Below the pieces are notes generated by a model. The model saw only the letters and a program-made list of their open reading frames with translations. It made no database searches and was not told the origin of the DNA. The position numbers and the translations under genes were made by a program. A DNA stretch of 64,000 nt from Streptomyces carminius (GTDB taxonomy: Bacteria; Actinomycetota; Actinomycetes; Streptomycetales; Streptomycetaceae), in NCBI RefSeq assembly GCF_002794255.1, contig NZ_PGGW01000008.1, positions 186,001-250,000 of the forward strand, written 5' to 3'. Numbering within the stretch: position 1 is the stretch's first letter; every line of letters starts with the position of its first letter. Shown in pieces: positions 50,957 to 59,676 of the stretch.

Positions 50957-51973
50957 TCACGGCTCCTCTGGGGGCGGGTCGGGCCGGGGGAGCCGACGGC
51001 CGACCGGTTCGGGGACGGACGTGCCGGCCGCCGGCTGTGTCAGCGCCACTGCTCCGCTGACCGCTGTGTGACTCCCTCGCGGGCTGTGTCCTCCGCTTAC
51101 CCACCGACCGGGTGAACACGCATCCGGAGCACCACCGGGGACCGGGTGCCGCGCGGGAGCGGAACCCCGGACGGCCCGCCGGCCCCGGGCGAGGGCCCGG
51201 CCGGTGGCGGCGTACCACTGGACGGCCAGGACCGCGGCCAGGGCCACCTCGACCAAGTCGCCGCCGTAATACATCAGTTGGGCGCCGGTACGCAGATCGG
51301 CGCCCGCGAGGCCGGTACCGGGCGGGGGAGCGGCGTACAGGGACTTGGCCAGTACGGCGTGCGCGGCCCCGGCCCCCAGCAGCGCCGCACCGCGCCAGGG
51401 CAGACCCCAGCGGCGGCGCACCGGGTCGAGACGGCAGACGGCGAAGGTGAACAGCACACCCGCGGCGAGGACATGCAGGTGCAGCACGGCCGCCAGGAGC
51501 GGCCGGCCGTGTGCGGCGGCCCACAGCGGGGTGCGGTACAGCAGCCACAGCCCGCCCACGTCCACGGCCGCGGCCAGCGGCGGGAAGAGCAGCCACCCGG
51601 CGGGCCGGGAGTGCGCCGCGGCCAGCAGGGCACGCCGGAGAGGTCCCGGGCCCAGCACCCGCAGGACGAGGGTGAGCGGCCGGGCGAGCACCAGCAGCAG
51701 CGGAGCGGCCATGCCGGTGACCAGATGCCCGGCCATGTGCGCGGTGAACGGCCCGCCGGGCGGGTCGAGGACGGCGGCCGCGGCCAGGGCCGTGCCGCCC
51801 GCCGCGAAGCACAGGTCCCGCGAGGGTGGCCAGACATCACCGCGGCGGCGCAGCCGTAGGGCCGCGAGCAGGTAGCCGGCGACCACCGCCGCCGCGACCG
51901 CCGCGGCGAGCACGGCTGCGGGGGAGGGGCCCGAGCCGGCGGGGTGGAGGTGTTCCGGCGCCACCGGCGTCAC
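50957..51973 (-). CDS. CtaG-like (Caa3-type) cytochrome oxidase assembly membrane protein
   Basis: The 338-residue protein has seven to eight hydrophobic segments and the family motifs HMAGHLVTGMAAPLLL, LLYRTPLWAAAHGRP, HLHVLAAGVLFTFAV and QLMYYGGDLVEVALA. Conserved histidines could bind copper. The last 75 residues are a disordered tail absent from the family. It begins with GTGA overlapping the DUF2243 stop. The role in copper delivery to oxidase is inferred from the family. Confidence 0.85.
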   Translation of the reverse strand: MTPVAPEHLHPAGSGPSPAAVLAAAVAAAVVAGYLLAALRLRRRGDVWPPSRDLCFAAGGTALAAAAVLDPPGGPFTAHMAGHLVTGMAAPLLLVLARPLTLVLRVLGPGPLRRALLAAAHSRPAGWLLFPPLAAAVDVGGLWLLYRTPLWAAAHGRPLLAAVLHLHVLAAGVLFTFAVCRLDPVRRRWGLPWRGAALLGAGAAHAVLAKSLYAAPPPGTGLAGADLRTGAQLMYYGGDLVEVALAAVLAVQWYAATGRALARGRRAVRGSAPARHPVPGGAPDACSPGRWVSGGHSPRGSHTAVSGAVALTQPAAGTSVPEPVGRRLPRPDPPPEEP

Positions 51974-52461
51974 CCGGCCTTCGCACGCCGCCGGCCGCGG
52001 CCCGCGCGCACGGCCAGGGCGGCGCCCGCGCCCAGCAGCACCAGACCCGCCGCGTTCCAGGCCAGGTCGTAGGGGAGCAGGTCGACGCCGTAACGGACCT
52101 GGTGCAGCCGCAGCAGCTTGTGGTCGACGATCCCGTCGAACAGCTGGAAACCGCCCAGCCCCAGGAGCAGCCCGGCCCGGGCGTGGGGGACGGACAGGGC
52201 GCGGCGGCGGCGCAGGTCCGCGTAGAGCACGAACCCGGCCACCAGACCCAGCAACTCGGCGGTGTGCAGCAGGCCGTCGGAGAGCAGTCCGACGGCGGGG
52301 GTGGCGCGGTCGTAGAAGTGGTGCCAGTTCAGCAGCTGGTGGAAGACGATCTCGTCGACCGCCGCCATGACCGCCGCGCCGATCAGCGCGCAGACGGCCA
52401 GCGACCGGCGCGGCCGGCGGCGGGCGTCCGGTGTGGGGGATGGCTGGGATGGCTGGGCCAT
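51970..52461 (-). CDS. DUF2243 membrane protein
   Basis: The 163-residue protein has four transmembrane helices and the signature DEIVFHQLLNWHHFYDRATP plus GGFQLFDGIVDHKLLRLHQVR. The pairing with a CtaG-like gene is a recurrent arrangement. The conserved histidines suggest heme or copper binding. It shares a transcript with the ctaG-like gene. Confidence 0.88.
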   Translation of the reverse strand: MAQPSQPSPTPDARRRPRRSLAVCALIGAAVMAAVDEIVFHQLLNWHHFYDRATPAVGLLSDGLLHTAELLGLVAGFVLYADLRRRRALSVPHARAGLLLGLGGFQLFDGIVDHKLLRLHQVRYGVDLLPYDLAWNAAGLVLLGAGAALAVRAGRGRRRAKAG

Positions 52462-52577
52462 GGTCTGTGCTGCCCTTCCGGGAGGGTGGGCGTACCGCGT
52501 CCGGTACGCCTACCCCGCCGTCCGCCGTGTCACGGCGGACGTCCCCCGGGGGCGCCGGGGGCGGGATCCTGCCGTCG

Positions 52578-53834
52578 TCAGCCGTGCAGGCCGGCCCGCT
52601 CCGCCGCCGGGGCGAAGTCCTCGGCGGAGGGGCCGAGCCACTGGCAGAGCAGGACGGTGGCGTCGTCCTGGAGCCGGCCGCCGTGGTGGTCGAGCACGGA
52701 GTGGACCAGCCGGCGCAGGGTCTCGGGGACGGGCAGACCGTCGGAGTGGTGGCGGACGATGAAGTCGACGAAGCGGCTCAGACCGAACTCGCGGTCACCG
52801 GGGCTGCGGGCCTCGGTGATGCCGTCGGTGTAGAACACGACGCGGTCGCCCGGTTCCAGCTGCTCCCGGCAGAGGGTGGTCCGCAGGCCCAGACCGGTGC
52901 CCAGCGGATGGGCGGGCGGGCAGCGCAGCAGGGTGCTCCAGCGTCCGCCGCGAATGACGACAGGGGGGTGGTGGCCGCGGTTGATCCAGGTGAACTCGCC
53001 GGTGCGGGTGTCCAGTTCCGCCAGGATGCCGGTGACATAGCGGCTGTGGCCGAACTGCTCGACCAGGGTCCGTTCGACCGCCTCGCCGGTCTCGGCCAGA
53101 TCGGCGCCCTGCCGGCGGTGGTTGCGGCAGGCGGCCACGGCGAGGTTGACGGTGAGGCCGGCGGCGGTGTCGTGTCCCATGGCGTCGAACACCGCGAGAT
53201 GCGCCACGGGCCCGGCGGTGGCGTAGTCGAAGGCGTCGCCGCTGACCTCGTAGGCGGGCTCCAGCGCGGCGCCGATCACCACCCGGCCGTCCGCGTAGGT
53301 CAGCGGGGGCATCAACTGCCACTGCATCTCGGCGGCGACCCCCATCGGCCGGGTGCGGACCAGACGGGCGTGGGTGTCGTTGTGGCCGCTCTTGCCGGCC
53401 AGGAGCAGCGCCGTCAGGGTGGCCAGCTGCTTCATGTCGTCGTGGGTGCGCTGGTCGTCGCCGGCGGTGGCGACGTGCATGGCGCCCAGCCGCTCGGTGC
53501 CGTCCACCAGGGGGACCCACCACCGGTACCCTTCGGGACCGGCTCCGGCGGCGGGCAGGGGCTGCCCGTGCTGGAAGGCCCGTCCGGGCACGGTGCCCTC
53601 GATCCTCAGCTCCGCCTCGCCGTCCGCCGCACCCGCCCCGGCCTCCTGCCCGCCCGGGGGCAGCAGGCGCAGTACGTACTGCTGCAGATCGGCCAGGTAG
53701 ATCCGGATGTCGGTGAATCCCACGGGGGCCGCGTGCTCGGCCACGGCGTCCGGCACCAGCTCCAGGGGCAGCAGGTGACTGGCGGACAACAGGCCGGCGA
53801 GCATCTGCCGACTGCGGAGAGCACGTTCCGGCAC
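52578..53834 (-). CDS. PP2C/SpoIIE-type serine phosphatase
   Basis: The 418-residue protein has an N-terminal GAF-like region (residues about 20-150) and a PP2C domain of the SpoIIE type. Metal-binding motifs are EVSGDAFDYA, FDAMGHDTAAGL, NRGHHPPVV, VFYTDGITEAR and DDATVLLC. Such enzymes dephosphorylate anti-anti-sigma factors; no partner kinase or antagonist is encoded beside it. The GTG at 53834 follows AGGAAGGAG. A hairpin GTCCGCCG...CGGCGGAC lies 40 bp after its stop. Confidence 0.92.
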   Translation of the reverse strand: MPERALRSRQMLAGLLSASHLLPLELVPDAVAEHAAPVGFTDIRIYLADLQQYVLRLLPPGGQEAGAGAADGEAELRIEGTVPGRAFQHGQPLPAAGAGPEGYRWWVPLVDGTERLGAMHVATAGDDQRTHDDMKQLATLTALLLAGKSGHNDTHARLVRTRPMGVAAEMQWQLMPPLTYADGRVVIGAALEPAYEVSGDAFDYATAGPVAHLAVFDAMGHDTAAGLTVNLAVAACRNHRRQGADLAETGEAVERTLVEQFGHSRYVTGILAELDTRTGEFTWINRGHHPPVVIRGGRWSTLLRCPPAHPLGTGLGLRTTLCREQLEPGDRVVFYTDGITEARSPGDREFGLSRFVDFIVRHHSDGLPVPETLRRLVHSVLDHHGGRLQDDATVLLCQWLGPSAEDFAPAAERAGLHG

Positions 53835-54273
53835 GGTGGCTCCTTCCTGCTCCTGCTCTCCGGCGGCCGTCCGTGCGTCCGGACCCCCGTTCCGGGCATC
53901 ATGACAGGTCGCGTGGTCCTGCCGGCGGCCGGCAGGACGGGGGAATCCGCCGGCCGCCGACGAGGAGGCGACCGGGGGCCTGTCATACGACTCCACCTGT
54001 CGGCACCCCGGGCGCACCCCCCGCCTACCCGGCACGGCGGGGCGCAAGCCTGCGGCGGCGACCGTTCCGGAACTCATCGGTCCGCTCCCGCCCTCCCCGT
54101 ACCCGAAGGCGTACCCGGAGGCCGCCGGCCCGCCCGCCCCGGACCCTGCTGCGGCGGAACGCCCCTGCCGGCCGGGGCGCAGGCGGCCGTCTGCGCCCCG
54201 TGGAGCTCGTGCGCTCCTCGGCCTTGGCGTCCGGGGCCGGCGGTCACGCGCGGCAGGCCGTCACAGCCCTGGG
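53835..54273. other. 438-bp intergenic stretch without a supported gene
   Basis: It contains the 10-bp hairpin GTCCTGCCGG-CGG-CCGGCAGGAC at 53916-53938 upstream of the phosphatase gene. Open frames here show no conserved features. The upstream half must hold the phosphatase promoter. Confidence 0.4.
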
Positions 54274-54891
54274 CTACGGGGCAGCCGGGGGCGGGGCCGA
54301 GGACGAGGGGCAGGTCGCGGCCTGGGGGACGTCGTCACCGTGCCGGGTGAGGGAGCACAGCGTGGTGAAGCTGATCTTCCAGGTCCCCTCCTGGCGGACG
54401 GCGGTCCCCGTGGCGCCGGTGGCGACCGGGCTGCCCTCCCGGATGAGGGTGTAGCCGACCCTGGCGCGTTCGGGGGAGGTGAAGACCGTCCGGTCCACCC
54501 GTACGCGGAGCAGTTCGGCCCGCTCGTCACGGGTGAACCCCTCGATCATCAGCCGGTACAGCTCGCCGTCCTCGACCAGGGCGGCCCTGTCGTCGACCGA
54601 CGTGGCGGTGAAGAACCCCTCCCAGTTCTCCCGGATCTCCTGGGCGGCCCCGGCCGGGTCCTCCGGTGCGGTGGCGGTCGCCGAAGGAGAGGGGGAGGCG
54701 GAAGGCGAGGAGGAAGGGGACGGAACGCCGCCCGGCGGATCGCCGGCGGGACGGGACGGGGCGGTCGCGGAGGAGCTGGGGCTCGGGGCGGGGGAGGGCT
54801 CCTCCCCGCCCCCACCACCGCAGGCCGCGGCGGCCAGCAGCGCCGTGAGCGCTGCGAGGACTGCTGTGCGCTGCCGGACGACGCTGGCCAT
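54274..54891 (-). CDS. Ser/Pro-rich lipoprotein with MTB12-like domain
   Basis: The 205-residue product has a lipoprotein signal (LLAAAACGG near residue 24), a long Ser/Pro/Ala linker to about residue 85 and a compact C-terminal domain. The domain contains ENWEGFFTATSVDDRAALVE and GTWKISFTTLCSLTRHG. The WExFF start and final WKIS strand resemble mycobacterial MTB12-type antigen domains. Function unknown. Confidence 0.7.
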   Translation of the reverse strand: MASVVRQRTAVLAALTALLAAAACGGGGGEEPSPAPSPSSSATAPSRPAGDPPGGVPSPSSSPSASPSPSATATAPEDPAGAAQEIRENWEGFFTATSVDDRAALVEDGELYRLMIEGFTRDERAELLRVRVDRTVFTSPERARVGYTLIREGSPVATGATGTAVRQEGTWKISFTTLCSLTRHGDDVPQAATCPSSSAPPPAAP

Positions 54892-55038
54892 GACCTCACC
54901 TCGGACGGATAGGGCGGTGTCCGTTGACTACCCGTGGTCGGGGAGCGCATGCCGGGCGTACGCGGGGCAACGGCACCCCGGCCGGCGGCACGGGGTTTCC
55001 GGTTGCCGTCGGCCCGCCCCGTACGGCAGCCTGCCCGG

Positions 55039-55575
55039 ATGACCGAGATCCGGACTCTGACGGCGGACGACTGGCGGACCTGGCGCGAACTGCGGCTGGC
55101 GGCGCTCGCGGAGGCGCCCGGCGCGTTCGGATCCCGGCTCGCGGACTGGCAGGGCCCCGGCGACCGGGAGGAGCGCTGGCGCGCCCGGCTGGACCTCCCC
55201 GGCGCGTGCCACTTCCTCGCCCTGCTCGACGGCCGGCCCGCCGGGATGGCCGGCGGTGTCCCCGTTCCGGAGCCGGCCGGGGAGGGCGGTACGGCGGAGC
55301 TGATCTCGATGTGGGTCGCCCCCGCCGCCCGGGGCCGCGGAACGGGGGACGAACTGGTGCGGGCGGTGGTGCGGTGGGCCGCGGCGGCCGGGAACCGGGC
55401 GGTGCGACTGTCGGTCTTCTCCGGCAACACGCACGCGGCGGCCCTCTACCGCCGCCACGGCTTCGTGCCCACCGGGCCGGCCGGCGACCCGCTGCCCGAC
55501 GGCCGCCGGGAGCACGTCATGGTCAGGACGCTGTCCACCGTCCGGCGGGAGAGCGCCGGTGCGCGGGGCGGGTGA
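55039..55575 (+). CDS. GNAT family N-acetyltransferase
   Basis: The 178-residue protein shows the GNAT pattern with AELISMWVAPAARGRGTGDEL (acetyl-CoA loop V-x2-x-x-RGxG) and NTHAAALYRRHGFVPTG. It would acetylate a small molecule or a protein. It stands alone facing the hydrogenase operon end. A 13-bp hairpin follows it. Confidence 0.92.
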   Translation: MTEIRTLTADDWRTWRELRLAALAEAPGAFGSRLADWQGPGDREERWRARLDLPGACHFLALLDGRPAGMAGGVPVPEPAGEGGTAELISMWVAPAARGRGTGDELVRAVVRWAAAAGNRAVRLSVFSGNTHAAALYRRHGFVPTGPAGDPLPDGRREHVMVRTLSTVRRESAGARGG

Positions 55576-55579
55576 CCCG

Positions 55580-55609
55580 CGGTGTCCGGCCGACGCCGGC
55601 CGGACACCG
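55580..55609. terminator. Hairpin between GNAT and hydrogenase operon ends
   Basis: CGGTGTCCGGCCG and its complement (13-bp arms) flank ACGC just after the GNAT stop. It is placed to end both convergent transcripts. Confidence 0.72.
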
Positions 55610-55642
55610 GTCCGGCCCCGCCGGGGGCGCCCGCCGCTTCCG

Positions 55643-55774
55643 TCACATCGACCGGATCTTCGCGTACCGCCACAGCGCCGGTGCCTCTGCCACCAGTACC
55701 GCGACGGCGGCGGCGCCCAGGGCGCCCACGATCAGGCGCACCACGGCCGCGGGAATGCGGATGCCGTTTCTCAC
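55643..55774 (-). CDS. DUF6893-like small membrane protein (43 aa)
   Basis: The GTG-started ORF encodes VRNGIRIPAAVVRLIVGALG, then an Ala/Val-rich helix and the end LWRYAKIRSM, which resembles the conserved tail of DUF6893 proteins. AAGGAGGTG lies just before the start, inside the last codons of the protease gene, and the stop and start overlap as GTGA. It is the last gene of the hydrogenase operon. Function unknown. Confidence 0.7.
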   Translation of the reverse strand: MRNGIRIPAAVVRLIVGALGAAAVAVLVAEAPALWRYAKIRSM

Positions 55775-56661
55775 GGGGACTTCACCTCCTTCCCGGCGAG
55801 GGCCTCTGCGGTGACCGGCTCTCCGGCGGCCAGCCTCACCACCAGGGACTCCACCAGTACGACGGCCGCCGTGACGGCCCTCCGCACGGGCTCGCTGAGA
55901 CCGACGGCCACATCCGGCTCGTCGCCGCGCATCCGCACCAGCGGCTCGCAGCCGACGACCAGGACCCGGGGGAGCGGCGCGCCGCCGTCGGCCGCCAGCC
56001 GCCGGGCCAGGGCCAGTACGCCGACCGGGTCCATGGCATGCGCCGCGGGCATGCCCGGGGACTCCTCCTCCCGGGGGATCTCCGCCTCGATGACCGACAG
56101 GGTGCCCGGCGCCCGCCCGCGGGGGACCGCGTCGACCAGCAGGGCGGTGCCGTACCCCTCCAACAGCCGGTAGGCCAGGTCCATGCCGCGGATGCCGAAG
56201 TCCGCGACCTGGACGCCCGCGGGCAGCGGGTGCCCGCGCAGCGCGGTGGCGACCTCCGGCCCGAACCCGTCGTCGGCGAGGAAGACGTTGCCGATCCCGG
56301 CCACCAGGATCCGGGCGCGGGCCGCCCCCGGCGCCGCGGGCGGCCCGGCCGGTTCCAGCTCCTCGGCGGAGAAGAAGAAGCGGTGGCCGATCTGGCTGCT
56401 CGCCCCCAGATCGCGCCCCGGATCGCCCACCAGGACGACCGCGACGTGGCTGCGGCCCTCGAAGTCCTCCTCGACGGCGACGATCTCGGCGGTGCGGCCG
56501 GTGAGTGCCAGGTCGAGGATGTCGGCGCCGGGGGACGGCCGCAGCCGCACCCGGTCGCCCCGGCCCAGCCGTACTCCGCCGATCACCGCCGTCCGGGCGG
56601 TGCCGGCGCCCGTGGTCCCCGGCTCCGCGGTCCCGGGGTCCGGGTGCGGCCGGCCGCTCAT
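55771..56661 (-). CDS. Hydrogenase maturation protease fused to an N-terminal domain
   Basis: The 296-residue protein has a C-terminal HybD/HycI-type endopeptidase from about residue 116: GIGNVFLADDGFGPEVA, with Glu136, Asp177 and His208. The Asp-His distance equals that of the HybD nickel ligands. The N-terminal 110 residues (RGDRVRLRPSPGADILDLAL, then GRDLG and HRFFFSAEELE) form an extra domain not found in classical proteases. It should cut the C-terminal tail of the large subunit encoded in the same operon. It overlaps both neighbours by 4 bp. Confidence 0.85.
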   Translation of the reverse strand: MSGRPHPDPGTAEPGTTGAGTARTAVIGGVRLGRGDRVRLRPSPGADILDLALTGRTAEIVAVEEDFEGRSHVAVVLVGDPGRDLGASSQIGHRFFFSAEELEPAGPPAAPGAARARILVAGIGNVFLADDGFGPEVATALRGHPLPAGVQVADFGIRGMDLAYRLLEGYGTALLVDAVPRGRAPGTLSVIEAEIPREEESPGMPAAHAMDPVGVLALARRLAADGGAPLPRVLVVGCEPLVRMRGDEPDVAVGLSEPVRRAVTAAVVLVESLVVRLAAGEPVTAEALAGKEVKSP

Positions 56662-57875
56662 GCGTCCTCCCGGACGGGACGGAACTCGCGGATGGTGCCG
56701 TGCAGCGCGAGCAGCTCCTCGGGGCCGAGCCCGGCGCAGCGGTCCAGGATCTCCCGGGCCCGGGGGTCGCAGGCCCGGGCCTCCCGCTGCTCCTCCTCCG
56801 TCAGGCTCATCACGCCGAGGATCAGCAGCCGGTCGATCTCCGTGCCGTCGAACAGGTCGCCGGGGCTCTCCGGGGCGACCTCGGGGAAGTCGTAGAGGGT
56901 GACGGGGGAGGAGAGCACGGTGCGGGCGGACGACCCGCCGCCGTCCGCCTCCTCGCCCGCCTCCGGGGGAGCGCCGCCGTCGCCGCCGGCGGTCTCGTCG
57001 TCCACGAGCACCGGCCAGGTGCCCTGGTTCCCGCAGGCGCCGGCCGCCTCCCGCAGCCGCCGGGGCGGATCGACGAGCGAGACGAAGTACCCGGTGTCGC
57101 TGTGCAGCACCGTGTGGGTGGAGACGAAGGCGTACGAGCAGGCCTCCTCCCGGGCACCGCGGGCGTCCGCGTCGGGGACCGGGCACGGGGTGGTGTTCAC
57201 GATGTCCACGGTCAGCCGGTACACACCGGCCGCACCGGCCGCACCGGCCTCGTCGGGGTCGTCGGCCCCGGCCGCCGCGGCGGGCTCATCGGCCCGGACG
57301 GGTTCGGCGGTGATCTCCACGGTGCCGCGCAGCGCCCGCCAGCGGCGCACCACGGCACCCGCGGGACGGCCCGCGCCGTCCCGCAGCGGCTCGCGGTCGG
57401 TGCCCGCCGGCACATCGACGGCGGCCCGCACCGGCCCGGGGAGGGCGGCCGCCAGAACCAGGGGGACGGACACCTCGCGCTCGGTCGCCTCCTGCCAGGC
57501 GAGGTGGCGCTCGCCGTCCACCGTCAGCTCGTCCACGGCCTCGGGGCCGTCGGGCCCCGCACGTTCCAGGCCGCGGTCCACGACGTGCAGGAACCGCACG
57601 CGGACCGACACCCGTGTCCGTCCGGCGGGGCGGCCGGAGGTGTCGAGCAGCACCTGGGTGCGCATCCGGTACGGCTCGCCCAGCGCGGTGGCACAGGTTT
57701 GCGGGAAGACCCCGCCGAAGGTCCAGCGTTTGGTGTTCTTCAGCGCGGACCTGCGGTACGGCCAGAGCAGATAACCCTCGTAGAGGCAGGTGCGCACGAT
57801 TTTCTCGGCCTTCCCGGCGGGCGCGCCCCAGGGGGGTGCCGCGTCCGGGGGCGCTGCCGGTGTCACGTCGTTCAT
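56658..57875 (-). CDS. Unknown protein of the actinobacterial hydrogenase operon (405 aa)
   Basis: No known domain is recognised. The protein contains KAEKIVRTCLYEGYLLWPYR, RWTFGGVFPQT, a beta-rich middle, a CSYAFVSTHTVLHSDTGYFVSL block and a helical end EEEQREARACDPRAREILDR. Two acidic linkers are low complexity. No signal or membrane helix is seen. Position between DUF6084 and the protease, overlapping the latter as ATGA, argues for a role in assembly or electron transfer of the hydrogenase. Confidence 0.8.
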   Translation of the reverse strand: MNDVTPAAPPDAAPPWGAPAGKAEKIVRTCLYEGYLLWPYRRSALKNTKRWTFGGVFPQTCATALGEPYRMRTQVLLDTSGRPAGRTRVSVRVRFLHVVDRGLERAGPDGPEAVDELTVDGERHLAWQEATEREVSVPLVLAAALPGPVRAAVDVPAGTDREPLRDGAGRPAGAVVRRWRALRGTVEITAEPVRADEPAAAAGADDPDEAGAAGAAGVYRLTVDIVNTTPCPVPDADARGAREEACSYAFVSTHTVLHSDTGYFVSLVDPPRRLREAAGACGNQGTWPVLVDDETAGGDGGAPPEAGEEADGGGSSARTVLSSPVTLYDFPEVAPESPGDLFDGTEIDRLLILGVMSLTEEEQREARACDPRAREILDRCAGLGPEELLALHGTIREFRPVREDA

Positions 57876-57890
57876 GGTGCTCCGGTGGTC

Positions 57891-58643
57891 TCAAGGAGTT
57901 CTGGAAGTGCCGGAAGGCCCAGGGCTCGCCGGGACGGTGCCGTCCGCCCGGTCGAGCAGGGCGGCGACGGTCTCGTCCCAGGTGCCCAGCACCCGCCGGA
58001 TCCGGTGGGTGTCGAGCCGGTCGTAGGTCTCCCGGGACAGCCGCAGCCAGGGGCTGCCGCCGAAGTAGCGGTCCAGCAGGCCGTGCCACAGCCCGGCGGG
58101 CAGCCGGTAGGCGGCACCCTCGGCCCAGGAGATCTGGGCCGTGCCCAGCCGGCCGTCGGCGGCTTGGAAGAAGACCGTGCCGCCGAAGAGGAAGTCCAGC
58201 GGCACCTCCCCGTCCCGTACGGCGAGCAGGTACTTGGTGACGGCCAGTTCGGTGTCGCAGGTGCACGGAAGGGTCAGTTCGGCCACGGTGGTGTCCTCGA
58301 ACGGGGGCACCACCGTCGTGATCCGGGTCCAGACCAGAGGGCGCAGGGTGGTGCCCCACTGTTCCGGCAGGCCGAACAGCTCGGTCAGGGACCGCTGTTC
58401 CCGTTCGCCGTGGCGGCGGCGGGCCACGTCGATCCGGACGGTGGTCGCCAGGCTGACCGAACGGACGGGGCCGCCGCCGGTCCGGGTGATCCGCAGTCCG
58501 AACCGCAGGGTGGGCACCGCGGCGAACCGCTCCGGCTCCGCGCCGGTGATCTCGAAGGACAGGGACGGGATGGCGTGCCGGGCGGCCGGGCCGCCCGGCA
58601 CGGCTCCCGGTGCGCCGGCCGGGGTGCTGCCGGGGCCGGTCAC
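57891..58643 (-). CDS. DUF6084 protein of the hydrogenase operon
   Basis: The 250-residue protein has a beta-rich domain (IPSLSFEITGAEPERFA, then YLLAVRDGEVPLDFLFGGTV) and a TCDTELAVTKY segment with one Cys. It fits small DUF6084 proteins encoded with group 1h hydrogenases. Its GTG overlaps the stop of the 69-aa gene. Function unknown. Confidence 0.8.
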   Translation of the reverse strand: MTGPGSTPAGAPGAVPGGPAARHAIPSLSFEITGAEPERFAAVPTLRFGLRITRTGGGPVRSVSLATTVRIDVARRRHGEREQRSLTELFGLPEQWGTTLRPLVWTRITTVVPPFEDTTVAELTLPCTCDTELAVTKYLLAVRDGEVPLDFLFGGTVFFQAADGRLGTAQISWAEGAAYRLPAGLWHGLLDRYFGGSPWLRLSRETYDRLDTHRIRRVLGTWDETVAALLDRADGTVPASPGPSGTSRTP

Positions 58644-58849
58644 GGCGGGGACAGATTCGGCATCTCGGGCAGGATCGGGTCGCGGCGGCCGGGGTCGATG
58701 CCGGTCGACCGGCGGGCCGTGGAGCGGTCGTCGGGCAGATGGCCCGGGGACTTCTCGTAGGAGCCCAACTCGTTGCCCTGCCTGACGCCCCTCACATGGG
58801 CCGCCCTGTCGGGCCGCACATCGGGTTTGCCCACGGTGATACCGCTCAT
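58640..58849 (-). CDS. 69-aa protein of the hydrogenase operon
   Basis: The product MSGITVGKPDVRPDRAAHVR... is hydrophilic, Arg/Asp/Pro-rich and probably unfolded alone. It overlaps DUF5947 (ATGA) and DUF6084 (GTGA), which supports it as a translated gene of the operon. No domain is recognised. Confidence 0.7.
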   Translation of the reverse strand: MSGITVGKPDVRPDRAAHVRGVRQGNELGSYEKSPGHLPDDRSTARRSTGIDPGRRDPILPEMPNLSPP

Positions 58850-59670
58850 GACGCCTCCTTACGGGTCGCTGATCGGGATGCGGTCGGATGCGGCGGGGGA
58901 GAAGGACCGGCGGCACGGCCGGCGGGGAGGGAGCGGAAGAAGTCCCCGATGTGCCGCCACACCTCGGGCCCGCCGTTCAGGCCCCTCCAGTGGGCGCGCA
59001 CCACGGCCGTCAGGCGGTAGCAGTCGTCCAGCGGGACGATCCAGTGCTCCCGGACTCCTTCGGTCCGGTCGACCAGCAGGGCCTCGACGTCGTCGGCCGG
59101 TGCCGCGGAGTCCGGGGCGCACGCCGCCAGCCCGCTCTCCACCTCGTGCCAGTGGTGCGGGTCCACGGTGGCGCGCAGCAGCCCCATCGGGCTCGGGTAA
59201 CCGGCCCGGACCTCGCCGGACTCCCCGGCGCGGGTGAAGAACGCCAGGCCGACGGGGACGCCGAGCCCGGCCCACAGCGCGTCGTCGAGCACCTCTCCGG
59301 TCAGCCGGACCCTGCGCAGCGGCAGCAGCCGGTAGTGTGCCCCGCCCGCCTCCCGGCGGTCGAACAGCAGGGCGCAGGCGCGGCAGGCGCAGGAGACGGC
59401 GTCCGCGCGGATGTCCAGCAGATGGCGGTGCTCCGACGGCAGGGGCTGGGAGCACAGGTCGCACCGCTCCCCGCCGGGGCCTCCGGGGCCGCCGCCGGGG
59501 TTGCCCGGGCCGCTGGGGCTCTCCCGTGTCCCGCTCCGTCCGGCCCGGTGGGCCGGACGGAGCGCCAGCCGGCGGAGCCGGGGCGCGGGGAAGGGCCCGA
59601 CGGGCGGGGTGGGGGGAGGCACGGAGGCCGGGGTGGGGGGAGGCACGGAGGCCGGAACCGTCTCCGCCAC
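58846..59670 (-). CDS. DUF5947 protein with zinc-finger cysteines
   Basis: The 274-residue protein has a Pro/Gly-rich, repeat-bearing N-terminal 65 residues (ASVPPPTP twice). A CDLCSQPL ... CACRAC four-cysteine site (about residues 69-98) and a globular domain with GVPVGLAFFTRAGESG, RATVDPHHWHEVE and the closing RHIGDFFRSL follow. The layout agrees with DUF5947 proteins found in high-affinity hydrogenase operons. The cysteines likely hold zinc. Function unknown. Confidence 0.82.
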   Translation of the reverse strand: MAETVPASVPPPTPASVPPPTPPVGPFPAPRLRRLALRPAHRAGRSGTRESPSGPGNPGGGPGGPGGERCDLCSQPLPSEHRHLLDIRADAVSCACRACALLFDRREAGGAHYRLLPLRRVRLTGEVLDDALWAGLGVPVGLAFFTRAGESGEVRAGYPSPMGLLRATVDPHHWHEVESGLAACAPDSAAPADDVEALLVDRTEGVREHWIVPLDDCYRLTAVVRAHWRGLNGGPEVWRHIGDFFRSLPAGRAAGPSPPPHPTASRSATRKEAS

Positions 59671-59676
59671 GGCCGC

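Noticed and set aside
52431..54350. 639-codon plus-strand frame opposite the SpoIIE phosphatase
   Set aside because: The phosphatase metal-binding motifs on the minus strand decide the matter.
59605..59655. Tandem GGAGGCACGGAGGCCGG repeat as a regulatory repeat
   Set aside because: It encodes the duplicated ASVPPPTP segment at the N-terminus of the DUF5947 protein.
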